A DNA stretch of 64,000 nucleotides, taken from positions 1 through 64,000 of the forward strand of contig QWOP01000084.1 in NCBI GenBank assembly GCA_003669605.1. Direction: 5' to 3'. Made by a program: the position numbers and the translations under genes. Positions within the stretch are counted from its first letter, which is position 1; every line of letters begins with the position of its first letter. Origin of the DNA: Planctomycetota bacterium. GTDB taxonomy: Bacteria; Planctomycetota; Planctomycetia; Pirellulales; UBA1268. Shown piece after piece: positions 52,449-61,554 of this stretch. The notes under the pieces were generated by a model. It did not search any database and had not been told where the DNA came from. It saw only the letters and a list, made by a program, of their open reading frames with translations.

Positions 52449-52473
52449 AGAGTGGGTTCCTTATGGTTCGCGG

Positions 52474-52507
52474 AAAAAATCGGGGCGGGGGAGAGCCCCC
52501 CGCCCCG
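52474..52507 (-). terminator. Strong intrinsic terminator after the DUF1080-ThuA gene
   Basis: A perfect 10-bp GC stem, GGGGCGGGGG (52482-52491) with CCCCCGCCCC (52497-52506), and a 5-base loop. On the minus strand it is followed by GATTTTTTCC, a six-T tract. It lies 98 bases beyond the stop of the leftward DUF1080-ThuA gene and separates it from the ferredoxin gene. Confidence 0.9.
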
Positions 52508-52604
52508 TGTGAAAAACATGATCCGGGGAGCTATCCGCAGAAGTTCAAGCGCCAAAGAAGTTCAAACGCGGAGAGAGGCCCCCCTTCGTTTCCCTGGGCG
52601 TCGA

Positions 52605-54134
52605 TCACTTTCCCTTGGCGTCGAGGTTCGCCGCCATGTCGTCGGCTGTCACGCTGCTGGCGATGCCCTCGGCAGGCACATCGAGACCAGCCGTCCACAG
52701 CAGCGCGTTGAGCATCAGCCGCCGGAAGTCGTCGTTGGACCAGTTGCGGTGGAAGTGGGCACCGGTGCAACCGAAGCCACGGCCACCTTCGGGGCGCTCG
52801 TACGCCCAAGCCAGCACCTCGCGGCTCCCCTTGCCGGCCCGCACCGTGGGGTTGTTGCTGTGGGGTCCGTCGGGGCGCTCGCGGGTGTCATTGGGTGGCA
52901 CTGCCGAGAGGATCGGCACCACCATCGAGAGCGGCTCCTTGAACCGCATGTGGTAGTACCACTCATCGTTGGTCTCGAAGGGCTGCACGCCACGGGTGAT
53001 GGGATGGTCCTTGGCAAGTTCCGTCTTGGCAAGGGTCCAGTGCGGATTGACCGACCAGTGGGGCTCGAAATATCCCCCCATCCAGTTGAGGAATTCCGGT
53101 CCGCCCTTCTCCTTGGGCACCTCGACGGCGTAGTGGAGGCAAGCGATGCCGACGCCGCGTTTTGCCAGCGCGTCGACCAGCGCTAGCCGGTTGCTCTGCA
53201 GCACGGGGTGACCGCCACCGCCATCGGCAAAGAAGAAGATTCCGTCAGCGTTGTCGAAGGCGGTGGGATCTGTCGGCCAGCCGCGGTCATAAGCGGCAGT
53301 CACCACGCTTGTATCGCTGGAATCAAGGCACTTTTCCAGCAGCTTCACCCCGGCCCGGAACTCATGCTCGCCCGCACCGTGGCTGGCGTTGCCGGCCACG
53401 AGGACGAGTTTCTTGCGGCCATCGGCGAGCTTCACCCGTTTGAGTTGGATGTCCTTAAACTGAACGACCATCGGCGGGCCGGCGTGGAGTTGGAGGGCGA
53501 GGATCCCCTTCTCAGTCCGCTTTCCCTGTTCCTCGTCGATCGTCTCCGACATCAGCTTCCCATTGATGAAGTGGGAGATTTTTGGCCCCTTGGCGACGAT
53601 GTGGTAATCGTTCCAATCGCCCTGTTTGATGACTTTCTGAAGCTCGTCCTTGTTGCCGATCTCCTCGGCCGACTTCTTGCCGTCGGCTGCGATGGAGACA
53701 CGCTGGCCGCGCTCGGCGAGGATCCCCCGCCCCCGCTCCTCGTAATTGATCCCGGTATAGGTGGGGGTCGAATCGATGTCGGCCTGATATCCACCAACGA
53801 CGAAGTCGCCGTGATCATGGCTGCGGTATTGAATGCCGCTGTTGCCCCCCTCGATCTTGTACTTGAGCTTCAACTCGAAGTCGTCGAGCGTGCCCTGCCG
53901 CCAGATGAGGAAGGTATTGCCATTGGTCGGCTTCTCGGGCGTCGTCGTGCCGACGATCGCGCCGTCCTTCACCGTCCAGAAATCCTTCCCTTCCCAGCCC
54001 TCGAGGGAGGTGCCGTTGAAGATCGGCGTGAAGCCGGCGTCAGCCGGTTCGGCGGCGGCCGCCGTGGCCCCAGAGCCGCATGCCGCCATCCCAGCGACCA
54101 ACGCCAGGCACCATCCACGAAGCCACGAACGCAT
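52605..54134 (-). CDS. Exported DUF1080 (3-keto-disaccharide hydrolase) - ThuA fusion
   Basis: 509 residues from ATG 54134 (GTG 54143 possible). Signal peptide WCLALVAGMAACGSGATAAA; the Cys could mark a lipoprotein but the preceding residues fit poorly. Residues about 33-235 are a DUF1080 jelly roll (FTPIFNGTSLEGWEGKDFW, GNSGIQYRSH, DWNDYHIVAKGPKISHFING). Residues about 245-490 are a ThuA-like glutamine-amidotransferase fold (KLVLVAGNASHGAGEHEFRA, GGYFEPHW, NDEWYYHMRF). Both domains occur in planctomycete sugar catabolism; here they are one polypeptide. Likely periplasmic action on oxidised sugars. Followed by a strong terminator. Confidence 0.92.
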   Translation of the reverse strand: MRSWLRGWCLALVAGMAACGSGATAAAAEPADAGFTPIFNGTSLEGWEGKDFWTVKDGAIVGTTTPEKPTNGNTFLIWRQGTLDDFELKLKYKIEGGNSGIQYRSHDHGDFVVGGYQADIDSTPTYTGINYEERGRGILAERGQRVSIAADGKKSAEEIGNKDELQKVIKQGDWNDYHIVAKGPKISHFINGKLMSETIDEEQGKRTEKGILALQLHAGPPMVVQFKDIQLKRVKLADGRKKLVLVAGNASHGAGEHEFRAGVKLLEKCLDSSDTSVVTAAYDRGWPTDPTAFDNADGIFFFADGGGGHPVLQSNRLALVDALAKRGVGIACLHYAVEVPKEKGGPEFLNWMGGYFEPHWSVNPHWTLAKTELAKDHPITRGVQPFETNDEWYYHMRFKEPLSMVVPILSAVPPNDTRERPDGPHSNNPTVRAGKGSREVLAWAYERPEGGRGFGCTGAHFHRNWSNDDFRRLMLNALLWTAGLDVPAEGIASSVTADDMAANLDAKGK

Positions 54135-54235
54135 TGCACGCACCGGTCACCTCCGAAACGGGGTCGACGGAAGCGCCGACCGCCTGTCGGCCGGTCACCC
54201 CAATGCCCAGTATGGCAGGTTCTGAGGCGGCTGCG

Positions 54236-55684
54236 TCAACTCCCGGCGGGGGTGGGGGTTCGTCCGGCGGGGCGGAGGCGGTTGGTGTCGAAGGAGGCCC
54301 GGTCGAGTCCCATCATGTCGAGGAAGGTGTCGACGCCCACCACGCGGATTCCCAGTCGCTTGGCCTCTTTCAGCATCCGCTCGCGGCGGGTCTCGTCGGC
54401 AGGCCGCCAAGCGGTCGGCCGTTCGCCGCCGGCCAGCCGGGGAGGACCGGCATCGACCAGGAGTGTTGTCAAAGGGGTCACCGACGGCTCAACCCGCCCG
54501 CCTCCCCGCTCGACGAGCCGTGAGAGGTCGTCGATATCCTGCTGGCCGTCACGGTCAACCTGCACGTAGCCAACGAACACTGCCTCGAATCCCCGGCCGG
54601 GGCTCCACAGGCTGGTGGCCACGCCGTCGCCGGCGAGGATCGGATCGCGGAGCGATTGATGGCGGACACGGGCCCGGGCGACATTCGGCCCCTCGATCGC
54701 CTGGATTTCAACAACCGCCTTCTTGGAGCCGATCTGCGGACGGGGGTCGTTGGGGTTGAAGACGTTGAACACCGTGCCGGTCCGCAAGCCCTGCGTCGAT
54801 TGGACATCGAGTACGAGCGTCTCGTCGACCTCGTTGACCGAGACCACCGAGCCGTCAAATCCGTCGATCCGGTCGTCCTTCGGCGTCGCCGCGAGGACGG
54901 TGTCTTGGAGGCCCTTGTCGGCCACCCGGAGGTCGGCCAGGATCTCGTTTTGGCGGGCCAGCATCCGCTCTCTGTCACGCAGTTCCTCAAACAACTGCGC
55001 GACTTGTCCCTCCGCTTTCTGGGCCTTGAATTTCGGCTGCCGATCGACGGCCAGTAACGGTTCCCCCTTGGCGATCTCCTCGATGAGGAGGTTCATCCGA
55101 TCGGAGGCTTCGTTGGCCTTCTTGATGTCGGCTTGGAGCCTGGCGGTGAGTTCCTCTTTTTGCTCGCGTCCTTTGTTGAACTCAGAACGTTCAGCCTCAG
55201 CATCGGCCTCCTGCTTCTTGAGGAGTTGCTCCAGTTCGTTCTGCCGGCGGCGGGCGTCGTCGAGCGCCTTGTCCTTGCCCGTCTCCATCGCCAACTTCTC
55301 AGCTTGGAGCGTCTTGAGGGCTTCGTCCTTGCTGTGCACGGCGCCCAGCAGCCAATCGGAGAGCTTGGTGTAGACCTTCGCGTCATCGCGGTAGTCACCG
55401 TACTTCTTCTGGAAGGCGTCGGCGGTCTCGGTTTCGATGTCGGCCACCGCTTTGTCCTCGGGGAAGCCGAGGATGTTGAGCAGTTTCGAGCGGTCGTCCT
55501 GCGATTTCTGCATGTCGCTGCGGGCCTTGCTCGCTTCCGCGGTGGCTGCCACCGTGGCCAGATCGGCATCGGACGACTTCTTGAAAAACAGATACGTCGT
55601 CACCGCGAGGATGAACGTGAGCATCACGAACACGATCAGCGCGATGGTCAGCGACTGGGTGGCGCTGGCGCGATTGGCAGCCAT
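54236..55684 (-). CDS. Membrane-anchored coiled-coil protein with BRCT-like C-terminus
   Basis: 482 residues from ATG 55684. One N-terminal transmembrane helix (LTIALIVFVMLTFILAVTTY), then a long coiled coil (about residues 50-260). A small beta domain (GSVVSVNEVDETLVLDVQST) precedes a C-terminal segment that resembles a BRCT fold: VGYVQVDRDGQQDIDDLSRL, VERGGGRVEPSVTPLTTLLV and KEAKRLGIRVVGVDTFLDMM, like the DNA-ligase BRCT pattern. BRCT in a membrane-anchored bacterial protein is unexpected. Function unknown; the domain call rests on motif order, not on a search. Confidence 0.78.
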   Translation of the reverse strand: MAANRASATQSLTIALIVFVMLTFILAVTTYLFFKKSSDADLATVAATAEASKARSDMQKSQDDRSKLLNILGFPEDKAVADIETETADAFQKKYGDYRDDAKVYTKLSDWLLGAVHSKDEALKTLQAEKLAMETGKDKALDDARRRQNELEQLLKKQEADAEAERSEFNKGREQKEELTARLQADIKKANEASDRMNLLIEEIAKGEPLLAVDRQPKFKAQKAEGQVAQLFEELRDRERMLARQNEILADLRVADKGLQDTVLAATPKDDRIDGFDGSVVSVNEVDETLVLDVQSTQGLRTGTVFNVFNPNDPRPQIGSKKAVVEIQAIEGPNVARARVRHQSLRDPILAGDGVATSLWSPGRGFEAVFVGYVQVDRDGQQDIDDLSRLVERGGGRVEPSVTPLTTLLVDAGPPRLAGGERPTAWRPADETRRERMLKEAKRLGIRVVGVDTFLDMMGLDRASFDTNRLRPAGRTPTPAGS

Positions 55685-55795
55685 CTGAACAATCCCCCCA
55701 AGGAAATCGGCGGCCCCTCTGGGACCGACCGGCGAACAATCGTGGCTATCGACGTCGGAATCGGCCGACGTCCAGAGTCCCACCGATTGTACGGG

Positions 55796-57043
55796 TCATG
55801 CCGGCCGCGGGGTCTGTCGCCCCCTCCCAGGCTCGCTCTGAGGCCTCCCCTCCAAGGCCATCCTCCCCATCACCCCCAGTGCGGAGGCCCGGAGGAGGGC
55901 CTGGCCACTATCCCCGGACAAGCCCCCTGGGAATCCTTCTCCTGCCAGGCGATTCCCCCCCAAACGGACATCCCGCAGCAGGGCCGCCATGGCAAGCTGG
56001 TACATCTCTCCCCCTTGGCCTGGCTGGCGCTTGGGCGCTTTTGAGGCCCGCGGGCCGTCGAGTACGCCGGCCAGCAGGTCGGCACTGCCGTGGGTGCCGA
56101 CCACCACTTCGGCCGTTCCCCGACCGGGGGATTCCGATCGCCGGCAGCTGGCTTCGAGCGTCCGGCCGGAGTCGAACGCGAACCGGACGAAATCCCCCCC
56201 GACGGGCAGGAATCCCGCGCGATCTTTGGCGGCGGAAACCGGTTTGTCGTCGCCGAGCACCCACAGCGCCCGGTCGAGGGCATGAATGTGGTGCTCGACA
56301 AAATGACCTCCGGAGAGGGCTGCACAACCGATCCAGTTCCGCTGCCTGATCTCCCCGGCTGGAGTGCCAGGAGCCGCCGGCTTCCACCAGGGGAGACCGC
56401 CATCGTGATGCACCGCCACCGAGAGCACCCGGCCGATGGCACCGTCATGGATCCGGCGGATGGTTTCCATGGTGGGAGCATCCCAGCGGCTGCACAGAGC
56501 GGATGCCACGATGAGTGAACGTTGACGGGCTTCGGCCAAGGCCGCCGTCGCCACCTCCAAGCCAGCGTCATCGATCGCGGCCGGGGTCTCGCACCACATG
56601 TGGACACCACGGTTCACCGCGGCGGCCAGGTGCGCGGGGCGAGTGGCTGGCGGTGCTGCCAGGATCACAACGTCGACGTCGCAGGCGAGCAGGTCACGAT
56701 GGGCCGCTGCGCCGACAAAACGGCGCTCGTTCGGGCATTCGAACTGCTGGCCAATGGCCCCTTCAAGGACGCCAGAACTGGAGGCGATCTGGTCGGCGAA
56801 CAGATCGGCCAGTGCCACGACGCGGACGCCCCGATCAGCGCACGCCGCCTGGATCGCCGCACCGGTTCCCCGCCCGCCGCAACCGATGATCCCCACGCGG
56901 ATCCGGTCGTCCCCCCGAAATAGACCGCTCGGGAAAACTCCCCCCGCATCGACAGCAGCACAGAGGCTGGCAGCCGGAGTGAGCGCCGTGGCGGCCAGCA
57001 CGGAGCGGCGAGAGAGCGCAGGGACGCGGAAGGGCGTAGTCAT
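55796..57043 (-). CDS. Gfo/Idh/MocA-family oxidoreductase-like protein, Tat-exported, catalytic Lys missing
   Basis: 415 residues from ATG 57043. A twin-arginine signal opens it (LSRRSVLAATALTPAASL), as in many planctomycete members. The Rossmann motif is VGIIGCGGRGTGAAIQ, and the strand VDVVILAAPPATRPAHL follows. The family's EKP motif, whose Lys is catalytic, is here Glu152-Thr153-Pro154 (MWCETPAAI). The substrate domain keeps GGHFVEHHIHALDRALWVLG. It may bind NAD(P) without dehydrogenase activity, or act through another residue. It is followed 111 bases later by the coiled-coil/BRCT-like gene. Confidence 0.88.
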   Translation of the reverse strand: MTTPFRVPALSRRSVLAATALTPAASLCAAVDAGGVFPSGLFRGDDRIRVGIIGCGGRGTGAAIQAACADRGVRVVALADLFADQIASSSGVLEGAIGQQFECPNERRFVGAAAHRDLLACDVDVVILAAPPATRPAHLAAAVNRGVHMWCETPAAIDDAGLEVATAALAEARQRSLIVASALCSRWDAPTMETIRRIHDGAIGRVLSVAVHHDGGLPWWKPAAPGTPAGEIRQRNWIGCAALSGGHFVEHHIHALDRALWVLGDDKPVSAAKDRAGFLPVGGDFVRFAFDSGRTLEASCRRSESPGRGTAEVVVGTHGSADLLAGVLDGPRASKAPKRQPGQGGEMYQLAMAALLRDVRLGGNRLAGEGFPGGLSGDSGQALLRASALGVMGRMALEGRPQSEPGRGRQTPRPA

Positions 57044-57193
57044 GCGATGGACTCCGGAAGGGCAGGGGAGGATTTGCAGTGGAATCGATCTGATGGTGAC
57101 TCTTGGCACACCGTCTTGCGGGGCATTTCCCCGGCGGCCGGTACTGTAACAGGATCACCCCGTCGGGGCGGTGCCGGCAGCGACGGCCGCCGT

Positions 57194-58501
57194 TCATTTC
57201 CAGCGGGCGAGGAACTTGAGGAGCGGTTCCTCCAACTCCCTCGGTTCCACGCCGAATGCAGCCACGAAATCCTCCCGCCGCGTCTCCGGGCCATCGTCGC
57301 CGAGCGGGTCCTTGGCGGCGATCGAATGCAGGTAGCGGACGAGGTCGGCCTTGCGGGTCTGCGCCAGAAAGGCCGTCAGTGCCCAAGCCCGGGCGTAGGC
57401 ATCGATCGCACTGTCGGCTTCACGGAAAGGGGTGTCGTCGATGACGATCGCCTCGAGGACACCAGGCCGGTATGTGGAGAGGAATTTCTCCAGCCGCGGT
57501 CGGTTTACCCCGCCGATCCCCCGCCACCCGCGGCCCCCTGGATCGGGAGTCTCGAAGAACGTCGCCACCCCCTCGCTGAGCCACACCGGCACCGGCGCCA
57601 ACCGGCGATGCATGCCGCAGTTGAACGCCATCTGGTGGCTCGCTTCGTGGACGAGCGTTGATATCAGTCCTGCCGCTTCGGGGCTGGCGAGAATCTCCAG
57701 GCCGGCTCTTCCTGGCGACGTCGCGGGGCGGCGGGCGACAGCGTCGCTGCCGGTGATGTCGAACGTCGTCACCCGATTGGTGAGGAGGTTGTAGTAGCCC
57801 ACCACACGATCGGCCGCCGCCCCTAAGTCGCGGGCAGCGAATGTCTCGTACCGTTGACGGTCGGCGAAGATGACGACGATCAACGGTTTCTGTGGCGGCT
57901 CGATGACGACACCAGCCTTGCCCCAATAATTGGCGAAGGCGTCGTGGAGTTTTTCAAACAGGGCGCCACACCACTGGGCGTACGCCCGCGAGGTGTCGAA
58001 GCAGATCACATAGTGCCGGGTGACAAGGAGTTCGAAGCCGTCGGGGAGTTCGGTGAGGATCCGCTTCCCCAGTTCGCGCGAGGTGGCCTGCGGAGGGGCG
58101 CCGTCAAGGGGCACGCGGGAGAGGAGGCCGGAGGGCTGCACCAACTCCAGACGCTGGTCGGCAAATTCCAGGAGCATGCCGCCATCCTCGGCCTCGACAA
58201 CAATCGTCCCCTCCAACTCCCTCTCTTTTCCTTCATCCCCTTCATCCCTGACGACCACCGCCACCCGCTGCGTCGGCGCCGGAGGCGCGCGATGATTTTT
58301 ATCAGCGGCCGCTGCCGGCTTCTCGTCGCTCCGCCCCGGCGCGGTAGCCAGCCCAAAAAGCAGCAGGAGCAGAAGTCGGGGAAACCCTCCCCAGCCAGCC
58401 TGGCCGCGGCACCGTGGCCGGGGATCGGGCAACTCCAGGCCCGTGGGCAGCAGCAGTCTGCCGGGGGGGGCGACAGGGGAAAGTGCGGGGAAAGGGCGCA
58501 T
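57194..58501 (-). CDS. Exported DUF1570 metallopeptidase-like protein
   Basis: About 435 residues from ATG 58501; GTG 58600 in the same frame is less likely. A hydrophobic signal segment (GFPRLLLLLLFGLATAPGRS) lies near residue 37. The DUF1570 core contains a gluzincin-like zinc site: His285-Glu286-x-x-His289 (VHEASHQMAFNCG) and Glu310 in VWLSEGVATFFE, a spacing of 20. LLVTRHYVICFDTSRAYAQW and VVIFADRQRYETF are family signatures. Probably a periplasmic peptidase-like enzyme; the substrate is unknown. It is divergent from the HEAT lipoprotein across 193 bases. Confidence 0.87.
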   Translation of the reverse strand: MRPFPALSPVAPPGRLLLPTGLELPDPRPRCRGQAGWGGFPRLLLLLLFGLATAPGRSDEKPAAAADKNHRAPPAPTQRVAVVVRDEGDEGKERELEGTIVVEAEDGGMLLEFADQRLELVQPSGLLSRVPLDGAPPQATSRELGKRILTELPDGFELLVTRHYVICFDTSRAYAQWCGALFEKLHDAFANYWGKAGVVIEPPQKPLIVVIFADRQRYETFAARDLGAAADRVVGYYNLLTNRVTTFDITGSDAVARRPATSPGRAGLEILASPEAAGLISTLVHEASHQMAFNCGMHRRLAPVPVWLSEGVATFFETPDPGGRGWRGIGGVNRPRLEKFLSTYRPGVLEAIVIDDTPFREADSAIDAYARAWALTAFLAQTRKADLVRYLHSIAAKDPLGDDGPETRREDFVAAFGVEPRELEEPLLKFLARWK

Positions 58502-58694
58502 GCGGCGAGAAACTCCGGGAACTCCACCATGCGACCACGTTCCCGCGGCTGAAGGAAGGGCAAAGAGCCCATCCTCCGAGGCATTTGCTCTTGGCAGCAC
58601 GCTACCGCAGCCGGTACCGTCCCGCCCGCAGCCCGGCAGACGGGCTTTGGCAGCAGCCCCTGATCAGATCGAACCCCACCGCTTTAGGCCCACC

Positions 58695-59411
58695 ATGGCC
58701 GCACTCCCAGCCCAGCCCCCCCGCTCGCTGTTTCTGCGCCCCGTCGTGGCGGTGGTGATGGCCTGCGCCGTGGTTCTCCCCGCGTCCGGATGCGCCGGTT
58801 GGCGCCCGTGGCGCAACCGGGAGAAGGAGGCTCGGCTGGCCGAACAGTACGGCGCCACGGCCAACCAGCGGATGGAATCGATTCACGCTCAGGCCAAGAA
58901 GGCCAAGGCGGGGTCGGGAACCGAACAGGTGGCCTTCACGCGCGAATTGATGCGTCAGGTGCTTGAGGAACACGATCCGCGGGTCCGCTGCGACTTGGTG
59001 AACACCGCCGCGACATTCGACACTCCCGCCGCTGTCGCGGTCTGTAAGGGCGCCCTGCAGGATCCTGACGAGCGGGTCCGCACGATTGCCTGCGAGGTGT
59101 GGGGAGAGCGTGGCGGCGCCGAGGCTGTGCAACTGCTCGCCCAGCGTTACCAGACCGATGCGGAACTCGACGTCCGTCTGCGTGCCGTGCGGATGCTTGG
59201 CAAACTGAAGGACAAGGAGGCGATCCCGGTACTTGCCCGGGCCCTCGAGGACCCCGATCCGGCCGTGCAGTACCGGGCGGTAGCGGCCCTCAAGCAGGTC
59301 AGCGGACGCGACCTGGGCAACGACGTCAACGCCTGGCGGGCGTGGGCGGCCGATCCGGGAGCCGACCGGAATGAATGGTCGATCGCCGAACAGTTCCGCA
59401 AACTGTTCTGA
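58695..59411 (+). CDS. HEAT-repeat lipoprotein
   Basis: 238 residues from ATG 58695. The signal peptide VVAVVMACAVVLPASGC ends in an ASGC lipobox, so it is likely a lipoprotein. A charged linker leads to four HEAT-like helix pairs (DTPAAVAVCKGALQDPDERV, GGAEAVQLLAQRYQTDAELD, DKEAIPVLARALEDPDPAVQ), a binding scaffold rather than an enzyme. Role unknown; a rightward orphan gene. Confidence 0.85.
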   Translation: MAALPAQPPRSLFLRPVVAVVMACAVVLPASGCAGWRPWRNREKEARLAEQYGATANQRMESIHAQAKKAKAGSGTEQVAFTRELMRQVLEEHDPRVRCDLVNTAATFDTPAAVAVCKGALQDPDERVRTIACEVWGERGGAEAVQLLAQRYQTDAELDVRLRAVRMLGKLKDKEAIPVLARALEDPDPAVQYRAVAALKQVSGRDLGNDVNAWRAWAADPGADRNEWSIAEQFRKLF

Positions 59412-59817
59412 TCGCCGGCCGCGGTCTCCTTTTCTGGGCAGCGCCGCAGGTTCGGAGTGCCGCTCCTTCTCGAGGAGGTTTGCCTGAGGAGGTTTGCGTT
59501 GTCCGGTCGCACAGGGGGCTCTCGGCACTCCAGGCAGACGCGACCGGCTCCGACGGGGGCAGTCTGGAACGTCTGCGCCGCAGTTCTTCCCCAGCCGGCA
59601 ATTATTCTGCTGCTTCCGCGGATTGCCGGGCTCGCCGGCACACGTCGTGCCGCCGGTGCCGGCTTGGAAAGCCGGACACGTTGTGCCTCGCGGGCAATCT
59701 GCCCCAACCCTCCCGTGTCGGCCGGCACGGCCAACGATCGCGGTGCGGAATCGGACGATAGGTCTCTCAACCGCATCACAACCTCCGACCTGCAACAGTC
59801 TTGTGTCATTCCCCCGC
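59412..59817. other. 406-bp intergenic region with short direct repeat
   Basis: No gene is convincing here. The frame of the next gene stays open through it from TTG 59494, but the translation has no family-like features. GAGGAGGTTTGC occurs twice (59472-59483 and 59486-59497), two bases apart. A TATTCT at 59603-59608 could be a -10 but has no matching -35. The promoter of the following gene presumably lies here. Confidence 0.5.
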
Positions 59818-61443
59818 ATGACCCAGTACCGTATCGACCCGAATCTGCAGGCCGACCGCCAACGTCGCCTCCCCCCAGCCGTACGCCGGCTGCGGGTTCC
59901 CGTGCTCCTGGGATGCTTGAGCGCGTTGCTGCTTGCGGGTGGGCTCGTCCTTCCCTCCCGCGAGACATCGACGATCGCCGCGCAGGCTGGGGGGAAATCA
60001 AACGGGATGCGGCGGCGGATCTTCGACGCCTTCGGTGGCAAACCGAAACAGACAGAACCGCAAGAGTTCATCCCCGCGCCGACGCCACCGCGGCCGGAGG
60101 AGATCGAGCGGCTGGAGAAGACAGCCACCAGGCTGCCACAGCCGCCGGCCGCCTCTCGCATCGCCATGATGCCATCCGCCAAGGTGGTCGCCGCCCTTCC
60201 CACGATCGGCGACGTCAAGCAGTTGGTCCAGGACACCGCCAGGCGGATCACCCCCGATGACGACGACGTCACCGTCGGTGACCCGGCCGAACCAGAACTC
60301 CCGACGTCGACAATCGCCGAAACGCCTTCCCGCGGAAGTGCCGCAGAGGGCACGGCACCCAGGCCCCCGGTCAACAGCCGCTTCGGCCGGCTCAAGACCC
60401 GAATCAGCCAGACCCTCACCGCCTACCAGCGCCGTCCGCTCAACACCGCCCAGAACACTCCCTGGGAAGTGATGCACGGCTTCATCGCCTTCGGCATCCC
60501 GTCGAGAGTCCGCGTCGGTGGCCCGGCCGGTGATCCGATCAACTCCATCGGCTGGATGAATTCCGGCGGTCGCTGCAAGGGACAGGTGATGCTGGCCGCC
60601 GATGGCGACCGTCTGGTGGCTATGCGGGGAGTGGGAGTGCAGGGACATCAAGCCCAGTATCTGGCGATCCTTGCCCAGAGCCGCGTGGCCCTCAACTCAC
60701 CGATCCAGGTTGAATCCCACGCCTTCACGGTCGCTGATCTGGTGGAGGAGGAGAAACTCGCCTGCGAGTCGGGGACAGAACTGACTTTCGCGCTCATCGG
60801 GTTGGCCCACTACCTCCCCAGTGATGCCGAGTGGATCGGCCGCGACGGCAAGACGTGGTCGCTGGAGCGGTTGGTGGCCGAGGAAATCGAGCAGCCGATC
60901 CGCGGAGCCCCCTGCGGCGGCACCCACCGGCTTTTTGGCTTGTCATACGCCTGCCAACGGCGGCTCAAGGCGAACAGATCCCTCGACGGCCACTACGCCC
61001 GCGCCGACCACTTCGTCCGCGACTACCAGCGGTTTGCACTGTCAAAACTGCAGAACCCGGACGGCAGTTTCAGCACCGAGTGGTTCAAATATCCGGCGGA
61101 CCGCGAAGACGATATTGATCGCAAGGTGCAGACCACCGGCCACATTCTCGAATGGCTCGTCGGATCGCTCGACCAGGAGCAGCTCTACCAGTCGCGGGTC
61201 GTGTCGGCGGTGGAATTCCTCTCCACATCCCTCCTCCGCGAGCCGTCACGGGAATGGAAACTCGGCCCGCTCGGCCACGCCCTCCACGCCCTGACGATCT
61301 ATCAGGAACGGGTCTGGGGGCGGGTGCTGCCCGGGGGGATTGCCGCCTTCCAGGGGCCGATGAAAGCTGCTGCCGACGGTGCTGCCCGCACTGCCCACCG
61401 TCCCCAGGGGGAGTCGCTGCCCCCGTCCGGTCTCCTCCGCTGA
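59818..61443 (+). CDS. Anchored planctomycete protein with toroid-like C-terminus
   Basis: 541 residues from ATG 59818. One N-terminal helix (VPVLLGCLSALLLAGGLVL), a Pro/Thr-rich linker (about 60-200), then a conserved domain: NTPWEVMHGFIAFGIP, INSIGWMNSGGRCKG, GHQAQYLAILAQSRV, CGGTHRLFGLSYACQRR and KLQNPDGSFSTEWF. The last part, TTGHILEWLVGSL and LGPLGHALHALTIYQERVW, has the helix-pair rhythm of alpha/alpha-toroids such as squalene cyclases, without their catalytic motif. I recognise it as a conserved planctomycete family of unknown function. Conserved Cys and His suggest a metal or substrate site. Confidence 0.82.
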   Translation: MTQYRIDPNLQADRQRRLPPAVRRLRVPVLLGCLSALLLAGGLVLPSRETSTIAAQAGGKSNGMRRRIFDAFGGKPKQTEPQEFIPAPTPPRPEEIERLEKTATRLPQPPAASRIAMMPSAKVVAALPTIGDVKQLVQDTARRITPDDDDVTVGDPAEPELPTSTIAETPSRGSAAEGTAPRPPVNSRFGRLKTRISQTLTAYQRRPLNTAQNTPWEVMHGFIAFGIPSRVRVGGPAGDPINSIGWMNSGGRCKGQVMLAADGDRLVAMRGVGVQGHQAQYLAILAQSRVALNSPIQVESHAFTVADLVEEEKLACESGTELTFALIGLAHYLPSDAEWIGRDGKTWSLERLVAEEIEQPIRGAPCGGTHRLFGLSYACQRRLKANRSLDGHYARADHFVRDYQRFALSKLQNPDGSFSTEWFKYPADREDDIDRKVQTTGHILEWLVGSLDQEQLYQSRVVSAVEFLSTSLLREPSREWKLGPLGHALHALTIYQERVWGRVLPGGIAAFQGPMKAAADGAARTAHRPQGESLPPSGLLR

Positions 61444-61554
61444 GAGAGGCGGGGTGGGGATTCCGTCCAGGTCTTTCTTGAACCGACGGGCCGGGCTCCG
61501 TAGGCTTGCGGGGCGGTTCGTGGTGACACGGATCCGCTTCCGTGGAGCCGACGA

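Noticed and set aside
59494-59817. Upstream extension of the toroid-like gene from TTG 59494 behind a GAGGAGG
   Set aside because: The 108 added residues lack any ordered features and would bury the export helix; ATG 59818 precedes it properly.
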